DNA of 64,000 nt. Source: Flavobacterium pokkalii (GTDB lineage Bacteria; Bacteroidota; Bacteroidia; Flavobacteriales; Flavobacteriaceae). Where the stretch lies: contig NZ_NASZ01000001.1 of the NCBI RefSeq assembly GCF_014596575.1, positions 372,001-436,000 of the forward strand. The letters are read 5' to 3'. Position numbers and translations under genes: made by a program. The notes beneath the pieces are model-generated. The model was not told the DNA's origin. It ran no database searches and worked only from the letters and a program-made list of their open reading frames with translations. Of this stretch, positions 27,422-35,504 are shown in pieces (within the stretch, counting starts at the first letter, position 1; each line of letters opens with the position of its first letter).

Positions 27422-28456
27422 TTAAAGGAATTTTTTTTCGATAATTTCCATAAAACGTTCCTCATATTCTTCTTTTCCTTCCCAGTTGTTGTAATCGGGT
27501 TTAACCATGTCGTCTATGAAACTTTTGGTCTCATAAAAATTATCAAAAGTGATGATTTGATTCATCACTCGAATGTAGTCTTCGTTACTGTTGCCAAAAA
27601 GATGTTTAACAAAAGCCAAACGGTCGTTCAGGTCAATTTCAATTCCTTTTGAAAATTTATCGTTTAACGAAAGAGATTTTGAATTGGTTTTTTCAGAAGT
27701 TTCCACGGCTTTTTCTACAGGAGTTTCTATGGCTTCCGGAGCTTCAAAAACAATATTATTAGTTGCGGCTGGAGCCGGAATTTCATCTACTTTAACAAAT
27801 TCAGGCTCGCTGTAATCCAAACCTAATAAGTCTTCAAACGAAATTTGTAAAGGCTCCGCTTTTTTAGGTTCTTCAGCTTCCGGCTCAGATGCTAATTCGA
27901 AAGCTGCTTTGAAAGCCGGAATTTCCACTTTTTCATTATCAGTTTCTTCCTCTTCTTTTTCCTCTTCTTCAATTTCAATTTCCGGTTCCTGTTCGTGGAA
28001 TTCAGTTTCGTTTTCTTCTAAGATTTCTTCTTCGTCAGAAACTAAGTCTTCTTCCTCTTCTTCAGTTTCTTCTGCAACAATAGTTTCTTCCTTAATTGTG
28101 CTATTTTCAGAATCGGCAACAGCTTCTTTTTCTTCTTCAACTATTTCTGTTGTTGCAGCAACAGTTTCTTCGGTTTTAGTTTCCGGATAAATAGTGCTTT
28201 CGGTCATTTCAATAACCGTTTCAACCGGTAAAGCAGCTTCTTTGTCATAGAAACCTTCTACTTCCTTTTCAATATCGCTATAGTTGCCAATGGTAGGTTT
28301 GGTATCCGCGTAATTTTCTTCTATAAATTTTAAAACAGACAGTTTTTCGTATAGTTTTTGGGTTTCCAAATACAATTGATTCACATCAGATTTATCTTTA
28401 AGCTGTAAAATTCTGTGTGCGATGCTAATTAAATCGGCTTCTAATCTTTTTTTCAT
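27422..28456 (-). CDS. hypothetical acidic protein with long Glu-rich centre
   Basis: A 344-residue cytoplasmic protein with three parts. The N-terminal part (about 1-75) looks helical (LISIAHRILQLKDKSDVNQLYLETQKLYEKL). A very acidic, low-complexity middle (about 85-225) is dominated by Glu, Val, Thr and Ala and is probably disordered. An ordered C-terminal part (about 260-344) contains LNDRLAFVKHLFGNSNEDYIRVMNQI and EEYEERFMEIIEKKF. The conserved-looking ends with a disordered linker suggest a tether or scaffold. I do not recognise a named function. Confidence 0.75.
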   Translation of the reverse strand: MKKRLEADLISIAHRILQLKDKSDVNQLYLETQKLYEKLSVLKFIEENYADTKPTIGNYSDIEKEVEGFYDKEAALPVETVIEMTESTIYPETKTEETVAATTEIVEEEKEAVADSENSTIKEETIVAEETEEEEEDLVSDEEEILEENETEFHEQEPEIEIEEEEKEEEETDNEKVEIPAFKAAFELASEPEAEEPKKAEPLQISFEDLLGLDYSEPEFVKVDEIPAPAATNNIVFEAPEAIETPVEKAVETSEKTNSKSLSLNDKFSKGIEIDLNDRLAFVKHLFGNSNEDYIRVMNQIITFDNFYETKSFIDDMVKPDYNNWEGKEEYEERFMEIIEKKFL

Positions 28457-28620
28457 ATCTGTAATTTATTTTTAGAGGTCAAATGATGCTCTCGCCGTTT
28501 GTTTAGACCGGCAATTTTACAATGGTTTAGTTTTGGCGAATGTTTTTTATTATTTAGTGAAAGAATTAGGAACTGCTTTTAATTAAGTGTTCTAAAACCT
28601 TCAAATTGCTAAAAATTTTC

Positions 28621-28628
28621 TACTTTTG
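28621..28628 (+). promoter_or_regulatory. -7 promoter box upstream of tdk
   Basis: TACTTTTG is a perfect TAnnTTTG match, about 90 bases before the tdk ATG. No well-spaced -33 TTG is present, so confidence is limited. Confidence 0.4.
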
Positions 28629-28717
28629 AGAAAGTGTAAAAGTATAAAATCTTAAGCCGATTTTAAGTTTACAAAGTAATAAAAACTATTCATTTTTTAA
28701 GTTAGAAAAAATATAAA

Positions 28718-29308
28718 ATGTTTCTCGAAAATACAGTAAATCATAAAGAGCAATTTGGTTGGATTGAAGTTATTTGCGGTTCCATGTTTTCGGGAAAAAC
28801 AGAAGAGCTGATTCGCAGGTTGAAAAGAGCACAATTTGCCAGGCAAAAAGTAGAAATTTTCAAACCTGAAGTGGATACCCGTTACCATCAGGATATGGTA
28901 GTTTCGCACGATGCGAATGAAATTCGTTCCACGCCGGTGCCTGCGGCGGCTAATATCGCCATTTTAGCACAGGGTTGTGATGTGGTAGGAATTGACGAAG
29001 CACAATTTTTTGATGATGAAATTGTAAGGGTTTGCAATGATTTGGCGAATCAGGGTGTTCGTGTGATTGTTGCGGGACTGGATATGGATTTTAAAGGAAA
29101 TCCTTTTGGCCCCATGCCGGCATTGATGGCAACGGCCGAATATGTGACGAAAGTTCATGCGGTATGTACCCGAACCGGAAATCTGGCGAATTACAGTTTT
29201 AGAAAAACAGCTAATGATAAATTGGTTTTATTAGGTGAAACCGAAGAATATGAACCGCTAAGTCGCGCGGCTTATTTTGAAGCCATGCAAAAAAGTCAGG
29301 AAGAATAA
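28718..29308 (+). CDS. tdk: thymidine kinase (type II)
   Basis: A 196-residue salvage enzyme phosphorylating thymidine to dTMP. The P-loop GSMFSGKT (21-28), Walker-B-like [10 protein letters not shown] (about 90-99) and the lasso/thymidine-binding loop near the C-terminus ([31 protein letters not shown]) are present. Where E. coli-type enzymes have four zinc-binding cysteines, this protein keeps only the one in AVCTRTGNL, so it probably lacks the structural zinc. It is divergent from the acidic hypothetical gene. Confidence 0.95.
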   Translation: MFLENTVNHKEQFGWIEVICGSMFSGKTEELIRRLKRAQFARQKVEIFKPEVDTRYHQDMVVSHDANEIRSTPVPAAANIAILAQGCDVVGIDEAQFFDDEIVRVCNDLANQGVRVIVAGLDMDFKGNPFGPMPALMATAEYVTKVHAVCTRTGNLANYSFRKTANDKLVLLGETEEYEPLSRAAYFEAMQKSQEE

Positions 29309-29374
29309 GGCCGGAGTTAAAATTCTGTAATATATTAACAAAATCATGTAAGGAATTCAGGCGGTCTTTTAGTG

Positions 29375-29382
29375 TATCTTTG
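29375..29382 (+). promoter_or_regulatory. -7 promoter box of the glycine-zipper lipoprotein gene
   Basis: TATCTTTG is a perfect TAnnTTTG match 29 bases before the ATG at 29412. No obvious -33 TTG at the usual distance. Confidence 0.45.
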
Positions 29383-29411
29383 TAGAGTAATAATTTTAAA
29401 CACGATAAGTC

Positions 29412-29837
29412 ATGAAATATATTGTTTATGTAATTTTAGCTTCTTTGATGATTGTTTCCTGTAAAAAAGCCGAAAAAGCAGGAATGATGGATGATAGTCA
29501 GGCCAGTATTGATTCGATGAAACAGGCGAGTATTGATTCGATGAAAATGGAAATGGTTAAGCAAAAAGCCATTGATTCGATGAAAATAGAAATGGCAAAA
29601 CAGGAAGCTGCTAAGGGAAAAGAGGTAACGGTAATTAATAATACCACACCTCAGACTACAACTGAGAAAAAGAAATGGAGTAGTACGGCTAAAGGTGCGG
29701 TAATTGGTGCCGGAGTAGGAGCTGCTACAGGTGCTATTATCAGTAAGAAAAAAGGAGAAGGTGCTATTATTGGTGGTCTGGCCGGAGCGGGTGTTGGTGC
29801 CGGAACCGGAGCAATCATCGATAGTAAGAAAGAATAA
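29412..29837 (+). CDS. glycine-zipper lipoprotein with IDSMK repeats
   Basis: A 141-residue lipoprotein (lipobox IVSC, C17). Residues about 33-67 contain three or four degenerate copies of the unit SIDSMKxxxxKQ, likely helical. The C-terminal half has two glycine-zipper hairpins (GAVIGAGVGAATGAII and GAIIGGLAGAGVGAGTGAII) separated by lysine-rich turns, as in YMGG/OmpA-associated Gly-zipper proteins that insert into or pack on membranes. Partners are unknown. A strong terminator follows. Confidence 0.85.
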   Translation: MKYIVYVILASLMIVSCKKAEKAGMMDDSQASIDSMKQASIDSMKMEMVKQKAIDSMKIEMAKQEAAKGKEVTVINNTTPQTTTEKKKWSSTAKGAVIGAGVGAATGAIISKKKGEGAIIGGLAGAGVGAGTGAIIDSKKE

Positions 29838-29865
29838 AAATGGTTGGTTTGTTTTATAAAAAGAA

Positions 29866-29897
29866 GGGCTGTTTCAAATAACGAAACAGCCTTTTTT
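29866..29897. terminator. bidirectional terminator between lipoprotein gene and rpoN
   Basis: GGCTGTTTC / GAAACAGCC form a perfect 9-bp stem with a 7-base loop. A T run follows on the plus strand and an A-rich tract precedes it, so it can serve both converging genes. Confidence 0.85.
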
Positions 29898-29918
29898 GTT
29901 TTGTAAAAAGGGAAGGTT

Positions 29919-31376
29919 TTAAATCTTTTTGCGCATTCGGGCAACCGGAATATCTAATTGTTCGCGGTATTTGGCCACTGTTCTTCGGGCAATAGGATAG
30001 CCTTTATCTTTAAGCATTTCTGCCAGTTGGTCGTCCGGAAGCGGTTTTTTCTTGTCTTCTTCTTCGATGATATTTTGCAATATTTTTTTGATTTCCAAAG
30101 TCGAAACATCTTCTCCCTGATCGTTTTTCATCGCTTCTGAGAAAAATTCCTTAATCAGTTTGGTGCCATAAGGCGTTTCCACATATTTGCTGTTAGCCAC
30201 ACGGGAAACAGTCGAAATATCCAAACCTACAATATCGGCAATGTCTTTCAGAATCATTGGTTTTAGTTTGGTTTCATCACCATCTAAGAAATATTCTTCC
30301 TGATAATGCATGATGGCATTCATGGTTACAAACAGGGTTTCCTGACGTTGTTTGATAGCATCAATAAACCATTTGGCTGAGTCTAATTTTTGTTTGATAA
30401 ACTGAACAGCATCTTTTTGAGCTACTGATTTATCGCGGGAATCTTTATACGTTTGCAGCATTTCCTGATAATCCTTAGAAACGTGCAAAGAAGGGGCGTT
30501 TCTTCCGTTTAGGGTCAATTCGAGTTCGTTATCAATAATTCGAATGGCAAAATCAGGGACTACATTTTCGGTTATTTTGTTGTTTCCGGTAAAACCACCA
30601 CCCGGTTTCGGGTTTAGTTTTTCGATTTCGTAAATCGCTTTTTTAAGAAGCTCATTCGAAACATTGTATTTCTGAATCAGTTTGTCGTAATGTTTTTTGG
30701 TAAAAGCATCAAACTGATTTTCGATGATATCAGCAGCCAAATCAACCGAATCGGTAGGCGTTTTGTGTTTTAACTGCAATAACAAACATTCCTGTAAATC
30801 TCTTGCTCCTACGCCGGAAGGTTCTAACTGATGGATAACCTGAAGCATACGTTCTACCATGTATTCATCGGTGTAAATGGCCTGAGTAAAAGCCATATCG
30901 TCCACAATATCCGGAATACTACGACGAATGTAGCCCATATCATCAATACTTCCCACCAGAAATTCGGCAATTTCTCTTTCATGGTCTTCCAGAATAAAAG
31001 TGTTCAGCTGGTTGATTAAATCCTGATGAAAACTAATCGGAGCGGCTATAGGCGATTCGCGCGATTCATCATCGTCGCTGTAATTGTTAGTTTGCGTTTT
31101 GTAATCCGGAGTATCGTCGTCGCTTAAATATTCGTCGATATTGATGTCGTCGGCTTCAATTCGGTCTGAATCTTCAAAGTCGTCGTACTCGTCGTTTTCA
31201 TATTCGTCTTTCTCGTATTCTTCTTCTTTTCCGGATTCTAATGCCGGATTTTCATTCATTTCTTCTAAAAGACGCTGTTCAAAGGCTTGCGTAGGCAATT
31301 GAATTAACTTCATCAGCTGAATTTGCTGTGGAGATAATTTTTGGGTTAACTTTAAATTTAAGAATTGCTTTAGCAC
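29919..31376 (-). CDS. rpoN: RNA polymerase sigma-54 factor
   Basis: A 485-residue sigma-54. It starts with GTG at 31376; an in-frame stop lies just upstream and the next ATG would remove region I, so GTG is required. Region I (LNLKLTQKLSPQQIQLMKLIQLPTQ), an acidic region II (about 45-100), the core-binding region and the C-terminal RpoN box ARRTVAKYRE (463-472) are all present. It depends on enhancer-binding ATPases, none of which is in the window. asnS lies upstream on the same strand, with a perfect 20-bp inverted repeat between them. Confidence 0.97.
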   Translation of the reverse strand: MLKQFLNLKLTQKLSPQQIQLMKLIQLPTQAFEQRLLEEMNENPALESGKEEEYEKDEYENDEYDDFEDSDRIEADDINIDEYLSDDDTPDYKTQTNNYSDDDESRESPIAAPISFHQDLINQLNTFILEDHEREIAEFLVGSIDDMGYIRRSIPDIVDDMAFTQAIYTDEYMVERMLQVIHQLEPSGVGARDLQECLLLQLKHKTPTDSVDLAADIIENQFDAFTKKHYDKLIQKYNVSNELLKKAIYEIEKLNPKPGGGFTGNNKITENVVPDFAIRIIDNELELTLNGRNAPSLHVSKDYQEMLQTYKDSRDKSVAQKDAVQFIKQKLDSAKWFIDAIKQRQETLFVTMNAIMHYQEEYFLDGDETKLKPMILKDIADIVGLDISTVSRVANSKYVETPYGTKLIKEFFSEAMKNDQGEDVSTLEIKKILQNIIEEEDKKKPLPDDQLAEMLKDKGYPIARRTVAKYREQLDIPVARMRKKI

Positions 31377-31382
31377 TTGTGT

Positions 31383-31443
31383 TTAATCGTTTATTTGTTT
31401 AATTGTTTATTCGGAATAATCGGTTAAACAAATAAACGATTAA
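31383..31443. repeat. perfect 20-bp inverted repeat between asnS and rpoN
   Basis: TTAATCGTTTATTTGTTTAA (31383-31402) is exactly complementary to 31424-31443, with a 21-base spacer. It begins 7 bases upstream of the rpoN GTG. There is no clean T run on the minus strand, so attenuation or a dispersed palindrome is as likely as termination of asnS. Confidence 0.75.
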
Positions 31444-31459
31444 CCGATTAAACTTTTTA

Positions 31460-32893
31460 TTAAAATTCAGCATTCATAGGTGTTCTTGGAAACGGAATTA
31501 CGTCACGAATGTTAGTCATTCCGGTTACAAAAAGCACTAATCTTTCAAATCCGAGTCCGAAACCGGAGTGAACCGCACTACCAAATCTTCGGGTGTCCAG
31601 ATACCACCATAATTCTTCTTCATGAATGCCCAGTGTTTTCATTTTTTCGACCAAAACATCAAAACGTTCCTCTCTTTGCGAACCGCCAACGATTTCTCCA
31701 ATTCCCGGGAAAAGGATGTCCATGGCGCGAACGGTTTTACCGTCTTCGTTTAAACGCATATAGAAAGCTTTTATTTTGGCCGGATAATCAAACAGAATTA
31801 CCGGACATTTAAAATGTTTTTCCACCAAATAACGTTCGTGTTCCGATTGTAAATCAGCACCCCATTCGTCAATAATATATTGAAATTTTTTCTTTTTATT
31901 TGGAGTTGAATCTCTCAAAATATCAATCGCTTCGGTATAAGAAACACGTTTGAAATTATTTTCTAAAACAAAATTCAATTTTTCCAGCAAACTCATTTCG
32001 CTTCTTTCTGCCTGCGGTTTTGATTTTTCTTCTTCCAGCAAACGGGATTCCAGAAATTTTAAATCTTCCGGACATTTGTCCATGGCATATTTAATCACAT
32101 ATTGAATAAAATCTTCTGCCAAATCCATATTGGCATCCAAATCATTAAAAGCGACTTCCGGCTCGATCATCCAAAACTCAGCCAAATGGCGGGAAGTATT
32201 GGAGTTTTCGGCTCTAAAAGTTGGCCCAAAAGTATAAATCTGTCCCAAGGCCATCGCGAAGGTTTCGCCTTCCAGCTGTCCTGAAACGGTTAAATTCGTA
32301 TGTTTTCCAAAGAAATCTTTCTTGTAATCGATGTTGCCTTCTTCCGTTTTTGGCAAATTATCTAGTGGCAACGAAGTCACCTGAAACATTTCGCCGGCAC
32401 CTTCCGCATCGGCTCCGGTGATAATTGGCGTATTGACATAAACGAATCCCTTTTGTTGGAAATAATTATGCACCGCAAATGACAATACCGAACGCACGCG
32501 CATAATTGCCCCAAAAGTATTGGTTCTGACACGCAAATGCGCATTTTCGCGTAAAAATTCCAGAGAATGTTTTTTAGGTTGCATCGGGAATTTCTCCGGA
32601 TCCGAATCGCCAAGGATTTCTAAATGAGAGACTTTGATTTCATATTTCTGTCCGGCTCCTTGGCTTTCTGTCAAAGTTCCTGTTACCGAAACCGCAGCCC
32701 CGGTAGTGATTCTTTTTAAGGTTTCTTCAGGCGTATTTTCAAAATCCACCACACATTGAATGTTGTTGATGGTCGAACCATCGTTCAATGCAATAAACTG
32801 ATTGTTTCTAAATGTTCTTACCCATCCTTTGGCGTTTACTTCCTGCAGTGTAACCGAGCTGTTCAATAAGTCTTTAACTTTTGTGTGCCTCAT
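31460..32893 (-). CDS. asnS: asparaginyl-tRNA synthetase
   Basis: A 477-residue class IIb synthetase charging tRNA-Asn. It has an N-terminal OB fold (about 15-105; [16 protein letters not shown]), class II motif 2 ([21 protein letters not shown], about 225-245) and motif 3 ([20 protein letters not shown], about 447-466). The ending [10 protein letters not shown] is characteristic of AsnRS as opposed to AspRS. Length is normal. rpoN follows on the same strand. Confidence 0.97.
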   Translation of the reverse strand: MRHTKVKDLLNSSVTLQEVNAKGWVRTFRNNQFIALNDGSTINNIQCVVDFENTPEETLKRITTGAAVSVTGTLTESQGAGQKYEIKVSHLEILGDSDPEKFPMQPKKHSLEFLRENAHLRVRTNTFGAIMRVRSVLSFAVHNYFQQKGFVYVNTPIITGADAEGAGEMFQVTSLPLDNLPKTEEGNIDYKKDFFGKHTNLTVSGQLEGETFAMALGQIYTFGPTFRAENSNTSRHLAEFWMIEPEVAFNDLDANMDLAEDFIQYVIKYAMDKCPEDLKFLESRLLEEEKSKPQAERSEMSLLEKLNFVLENNFKRVSYTEAIDILRDSTPNKKKKFQYIIDEWGADLQSEHERYLVEKHFKCPVILFDYPAKIKAFYMRLNEDGKTVRAMDILFPGIGEIVGGSQREERFDVLVEKMKTLGIHEEELWWYLDTRRFGSAVHSGFGLGFERLVLFVTGMTNIRDVIPFPRTPMNAEF

Positions 32894-32936
32894 TTATCTG
32901 TAAATAACGATTAAGAATAATCCTGTTTCTATGTCA

Positions 32937-32944
32937 CAAATATA
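32937..32944 (-). promoter_or_regulatory. -7 promoter box of asnS
   Basis: On the minus strand the site reads TATATTTG, a perfect TAnnTTTG match, 43 bases before the asnS ATG. The -33 element is not clear. Confidence 0.5.
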
Positions 32945-32992
32945 ATTCATTTTCCCAAAGGAATAAACCTATGAATTGAATTAGAAGCTGAT

Positions 32993-33065
32993 TCCCGCTA
33001 TTTGCTATATCTTTTATCCCGTTCTTAAAAACGTGATAAAAGGATACCGCTGCTATCGGGGCTAG
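32993..33065 (+). repeat. structured dispersed element, copy 1
   Basis: A 73-bp imperfect hairpin ending in GGGGCTAG. The outer pairing is CCCG/CGGG, the inner stem TATCTTTTATC/GATAAAAGGATA with one unpaired G. A diverged, inverted copy lies at 35505-35575 with matching stems (CCTG/CAGG and CTTGTAG/CTACAAG). No protein is encoded. Confidence 0.8.
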
Positions 33066-33355
33066 GAATGGATGGGCGATAATATATGCCGTCCCTAGGG
33101 GACTAATGATTTACGTTCAATGATTCACCCCGAAATAAATTTCGGGGCTACAATAGATGTCGTTCCTACGGAACTAAATGATTGAATCTATTCGGGAAAT
33201 TATCTTTTTAATTAAAGTAAGAGCCGTAGGCTCGGTCTATTTTGTAGGGATGGATTTTAATCCATCCACAATTGACGGTAATTTTTTGGAGTGCCGTAGG
33301 TACGGAATATTTAATTTGCAAAAGAAATGTTTTTTAAAGTATGGTAACCCCAAAG

Positions 33356-33382
33356 TTGTCATTCCGACGAAGGAGGAATCTT
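33356..33382 (+). repeat. 26-bp dispersed repeat, copy 1
   Basis: TTGTCATTCCGACGAAGGAG followed by GAATCTT. It overlaps nothing coding and lies 13 bases from the GIY-YIG stop. An inverted copy is at 33743-33769 and a direct copy at 33884-33909. Confidence 0.85.
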
Positions 33383-33394
33383 CACAATCAAAAT

Positions 33395-33709
33395 CTATTC
33401 AAATAAGGAATTAAGAAATTCTAAATTTGGGTTTATTGTTTTTATTAAATTGATTTTCTTTTCTCTACGCCAACCTTTAATTTCTTTTTCTCTGGCAATA
33501 GCTTCCTGAATCCAAGTGAATTTTTCGAAATACAATAAATAATGAACATGGTATTTTGATGCAAAAGTTTTATTATCCAATTCTATGTTATCGGTATGCT
33601 GTTGCAATCTAATTTTTAGATGATTTGTTACACCAGTGTATAAAACTGTTTTGGCTTTGTTTGTAATGATGTAAATATAATACGTATGATAACCTTCTTG
33701 AAATTGCAT
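33395..33709 (-). CDS. GIY-YIG nuclease superfamily protein
   Basis: A 104-residue single-domain GIY-YIG protein (UPF0213-like). The signature is the pair YYIYI (10-14) and LYTGVT (23-28), followed by the catalytic-type arginine in HLKIRLQQH (R34) and the glutamate-bearing helix AIAREKEIKGW (about 70-80). No DNA-binding domain is attached. Such stand-alone proteins are frequent in Bacteroidota; their targets are unknown. The gene is bracketed by inverted copies of a 26-bp repeat (33356-33382 and 33743-33769), suggesting an association with, or spread by, repeat DNA. Bacterial expression and activity cannot be judged from sequence. Confidence 0.9.
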   Translation of the reverse strand: MQFQEGYHTYYIYIITNKAKTVLYTGVTNHLKIRLQQHTDNIELDNKTFASKYHVHYLLYFEKFTWIQEAIAREKEIKGWRREKKINLIKTINPNLEFLNSLFE

Positions 33710-33742
33710 CGGCTAATTAGTTTTAGGTTAATTTCTTTGCGG

Positions 33743-33769
33743 AGATTCCTCCTTCGTCGGAATGACAAA
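33743..33769 (-). repeat. 26-bp dispersed repeat, copy 2 (inverted)
   Basis: Reverse complement of the copy at 33356-33382, lying 34 bases before the GIY-YIG start. With copy 1 it brackets the gene. Confidence 0.85.
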
Positions 33770-33883
33770 ATGCGTGTTATGCGAAATATCACAATGATTA
33801 ATAATCCGCAAACTTACCATTTCAGTGAAGGAAAATACAAGTATTAGCGTTTTGTAGTTATCCCCAACAGTTTGTCTACAAAC

Positions 33884-33909
33884 TTGTCATTCCGACGAAG
33901 GAGGAATCT
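33884..33909 (+). repeat. 26-bp dispersed repeat, copy 3
   Basis: Same orientation as copy 1; 114 bases of non-coding DNA separate it from the inverted copy 2, so the pair could form a long hairpin. Confidence 0.85.
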
Positions 33910-34034
33910 CATCAAGCATTTTTATAAACTCCTATTTATGAGTACAGACTGAATATTTGAGTTGCAAACGCTACGATTTTTCTTTTTAGTTAAGTAGGTA
34001 CTCGATGTAATCGAGCACCAGTTGGAGGTTGGTA

Positions 34035-34562
34035 TTAGTTTTTACCTGCTTTATTCCACCAAAATATTAAATAAATAAAAGGTGAGTGAATTAACAAATT
34101 AAGTATATAATTCAAATATGGTCTATTCCATAACAAAGGAATCTTATAAGCAATCCAAGTGATTAGATATATAATTCCGATAATTATAATTATTCCAGAG
34201 ATAGCGCCTAAAACATTTTTTAATTCTCTGTGAACGGAACCGGTAAAAGGCATAACTATTAAGCCAATAATCATGATAATAAAAAAATAATTAGATGTCA
34301 AAACCATCCAAAACAATGAACGAATTGGTTTTTTTATAGTTATATTCTTGTTTTTAATAACAGACCTTTTAATTTCAGTTTTATCTGATTTTTTAAAAAT
34401 ATTGAGTTGGTTTAAATCCAAATTCCGTAATCGGTCAGAATAATGCTTTCTATTATAAATACAATTTTCTAATTCGGTCAGTTCGACTATTTTTAGAGAA
34501 TCAGTTTTGTAAATTTTCTTTAGGTTATTAATGGATTCTAATTTTTCTATTTTATTACTCAA
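34035..34562 (-). CDS. hypothetical membrane protein, N-terminus uncertain
   Basis: The coordinates use the only conventional start in the frame, a TTG at 34562, giving 175 residues: a charged N-terminal half, then three hydrophobic segments (about 84-104, 114-137 and 147-166). The frame is open much further, to codon 34716-34718, and the extra 52 residues include a lipoprotein-like segment LKTSIFIISIFVLTTC, which looks real. No ATG, GTG or TTG lies in that extension. The frame begins exactly where the HEPN-like gene stops (TAA at 34714-34716), so a frameshift-split fusion, an unusual start (ATT) or decay must be considered. Function is not recognised. Confidence 0.5.
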   Translation of the reverse strand: MSNKIEKLESINNLKKIYKTDSLKIVELTELENCIYNRKHYSDRLRNLDLNQLNIFKKSDKTEIKRSVIKNKNITIKKPIRSLFWMVLTSNYFFIIMIIGLIVMPFTGSVHRELKNVLGAISGIIIIIGIIYLITWIAYKIPLLWNRPYLNYILNLLIHSPFIYLIFWWNKAGKN

Positions 34563-34713
34563 ATGATAATCATAAGAAAAGTTAAAATAGTAATCACAAG
34601 TAGTTAGAACAAAAATAGAAATGATAAATATAGAAGTCTTTAAACCTAAATGTATTGATTTGTTTTCAAAAAATTTAAATACTCTGTCTAATATTGTTGA
34701 CAGCTGTGTTTTT

Positions 34714-35334
34714 TTAATTCAGTTCTGTTTCTTCAAAGTCGATCCAAAAGTTAACCAAATCTCCCAAACTCATCAATTCAAAAATTTTTTGTCCAGGGAA
34801 TTTTTTTAAGTTTAAATATTGCCATATAGGATCAACGCATCGTAGATTTTCTTGGATGTTTATTTTAGAATGTCCGAAAGCATTTCTTAGTTGTCTAGCA
34901 AATTGACATTTTGAATTTGCTTTGTTTATTCCTCCATATTTTGTTATAATTCTTTGACAAACTTCATTTTCCCACCAGTCTATAAATTGTTTTTCAGCTA
35001 AACTGCATAATTGTTCGTATTCAGGAATTGCGCTTACAACACTAAAGTTCTCACTGTTAATATTTTCTACTTTTCCGATCCCAATTTGAGTTTGCCTTTC
35101 AATTTCATAAGGTTCTGAGTTGTTTATATTTATTAAATCAGGATTAAAACATATTGTCTTTTCGGATATAAATGCAGCTAATATTTTAATAGGATTAAAT
35201 AGCTTTTGATTTTCTTCGAAAATTTCCTTACTAATCAAATAGTCTTGCCTAATAACAGATTTTAATTGTTTGTAAAAAGTATGACTTTCTGTTATGATAT
35301 ACTTTTCGGGAGTATAAATATCATTTGGTATCAT
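34714..35334 (-). CDS. hypothetical HEPN-like protein with R-x4-H motif
   Basis: A 206-residue cytoplasmic protein, no signal peptide or membrane segment. The C-terminal half is helical and contains ARQLRNAFGHSKI, in which R150 and H155 form the R-x4-H motif used by HEPN ribonucleases of toxin-antitoxin and defence systems; the RNAFGH wording is typical of several HEPN-like families. The N-terminal part (about 20-60) is also helical. Whether it is an active RNase is unknown. It is in an AT-rich accessory stretch and its stop codon touches the open frame of the membrane protein downstream. Assignment rests on the motif alone. Confidence 0.6.
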   Translation of the reverse strand: MIPNDIYTPEKYIITESHTFYKQLKSVIRQDYLISKEIFEENQKLFNPIKILAAFISEKTICFNPDLININNSEPYEIERQTQIGIGKVENINSENFSVVSAIPEYEQLCSLAEKQFIDWWENEVCQRIITKYGGINKANSKCQFARQLRNAFGHSKINIQENLRCVDPIWQYLNLKKFPGQKIFELMSLGDLVNFWIDFEETELN

Positions 35335-35504
35335 TTCGAAAAATTTATGGTTTTATACTTTGCGTTAGCATTGCTGTGAATACATTTATAAGCGAAACAA
35401 AGTTTCGGTAATCCATTGTAAATAAGGTGTGTATGTGAAATTTTGTTTCGTATTGTTGTTTTTCCAAATATATAAAAACATTCTTGTAAAACAGAATTTT
35501 CTAA

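Larger units (their letters stand above)
32894..33394. other. gene-free 500-base stretch packed with short palindromes
   Basis: Besides the structured element at 32993-33065 it contains GTCCCTAGGGGAC (33091-33103), CCCCGAAAT/ATTTCGGGG (33128-33147), GTTCCTACGGAAC (33162-33174), GAGCCgtaGGCTC (33221-33233), GGATGGATT/AATCCATCC (33248-33267) and CCGTaggtACGG (about 33294-33303). No credible coding frame was seen. It looks like an accumulation site for several dispersed palindrome families. Confidence 0.7.
33710..34034. other. 325-base non-coding gap with repeats
   Basis: Contains repeat copies 2 and 3 and, near 33990-34013, the palindrome GTaCTCGATgtaATCGAGcAC. No ORF with coding character was seen. 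The palindrome sits about 20 bases beyond the membrane-protein stop and could act as its terminator, though no T run accompanies it on the minus strand. Confidence 0.5.

Noticed and set aside
27909..28190. 93-codon serine-rich plus frame
   Set aside because: It is the antisense image of the Glu-rich low-complexity region of the acidic protein.
32993..33909. CRISPR array
   Set aside because: Repeats are irregular in spacing and orientation, with no uniform spacers and no cas genes.
34621..34809. 62-codon plus-strand frame
   Set aside because: It lies antisense across the end of the HEPN-like gene and the open extension of the membrane-protein frame.
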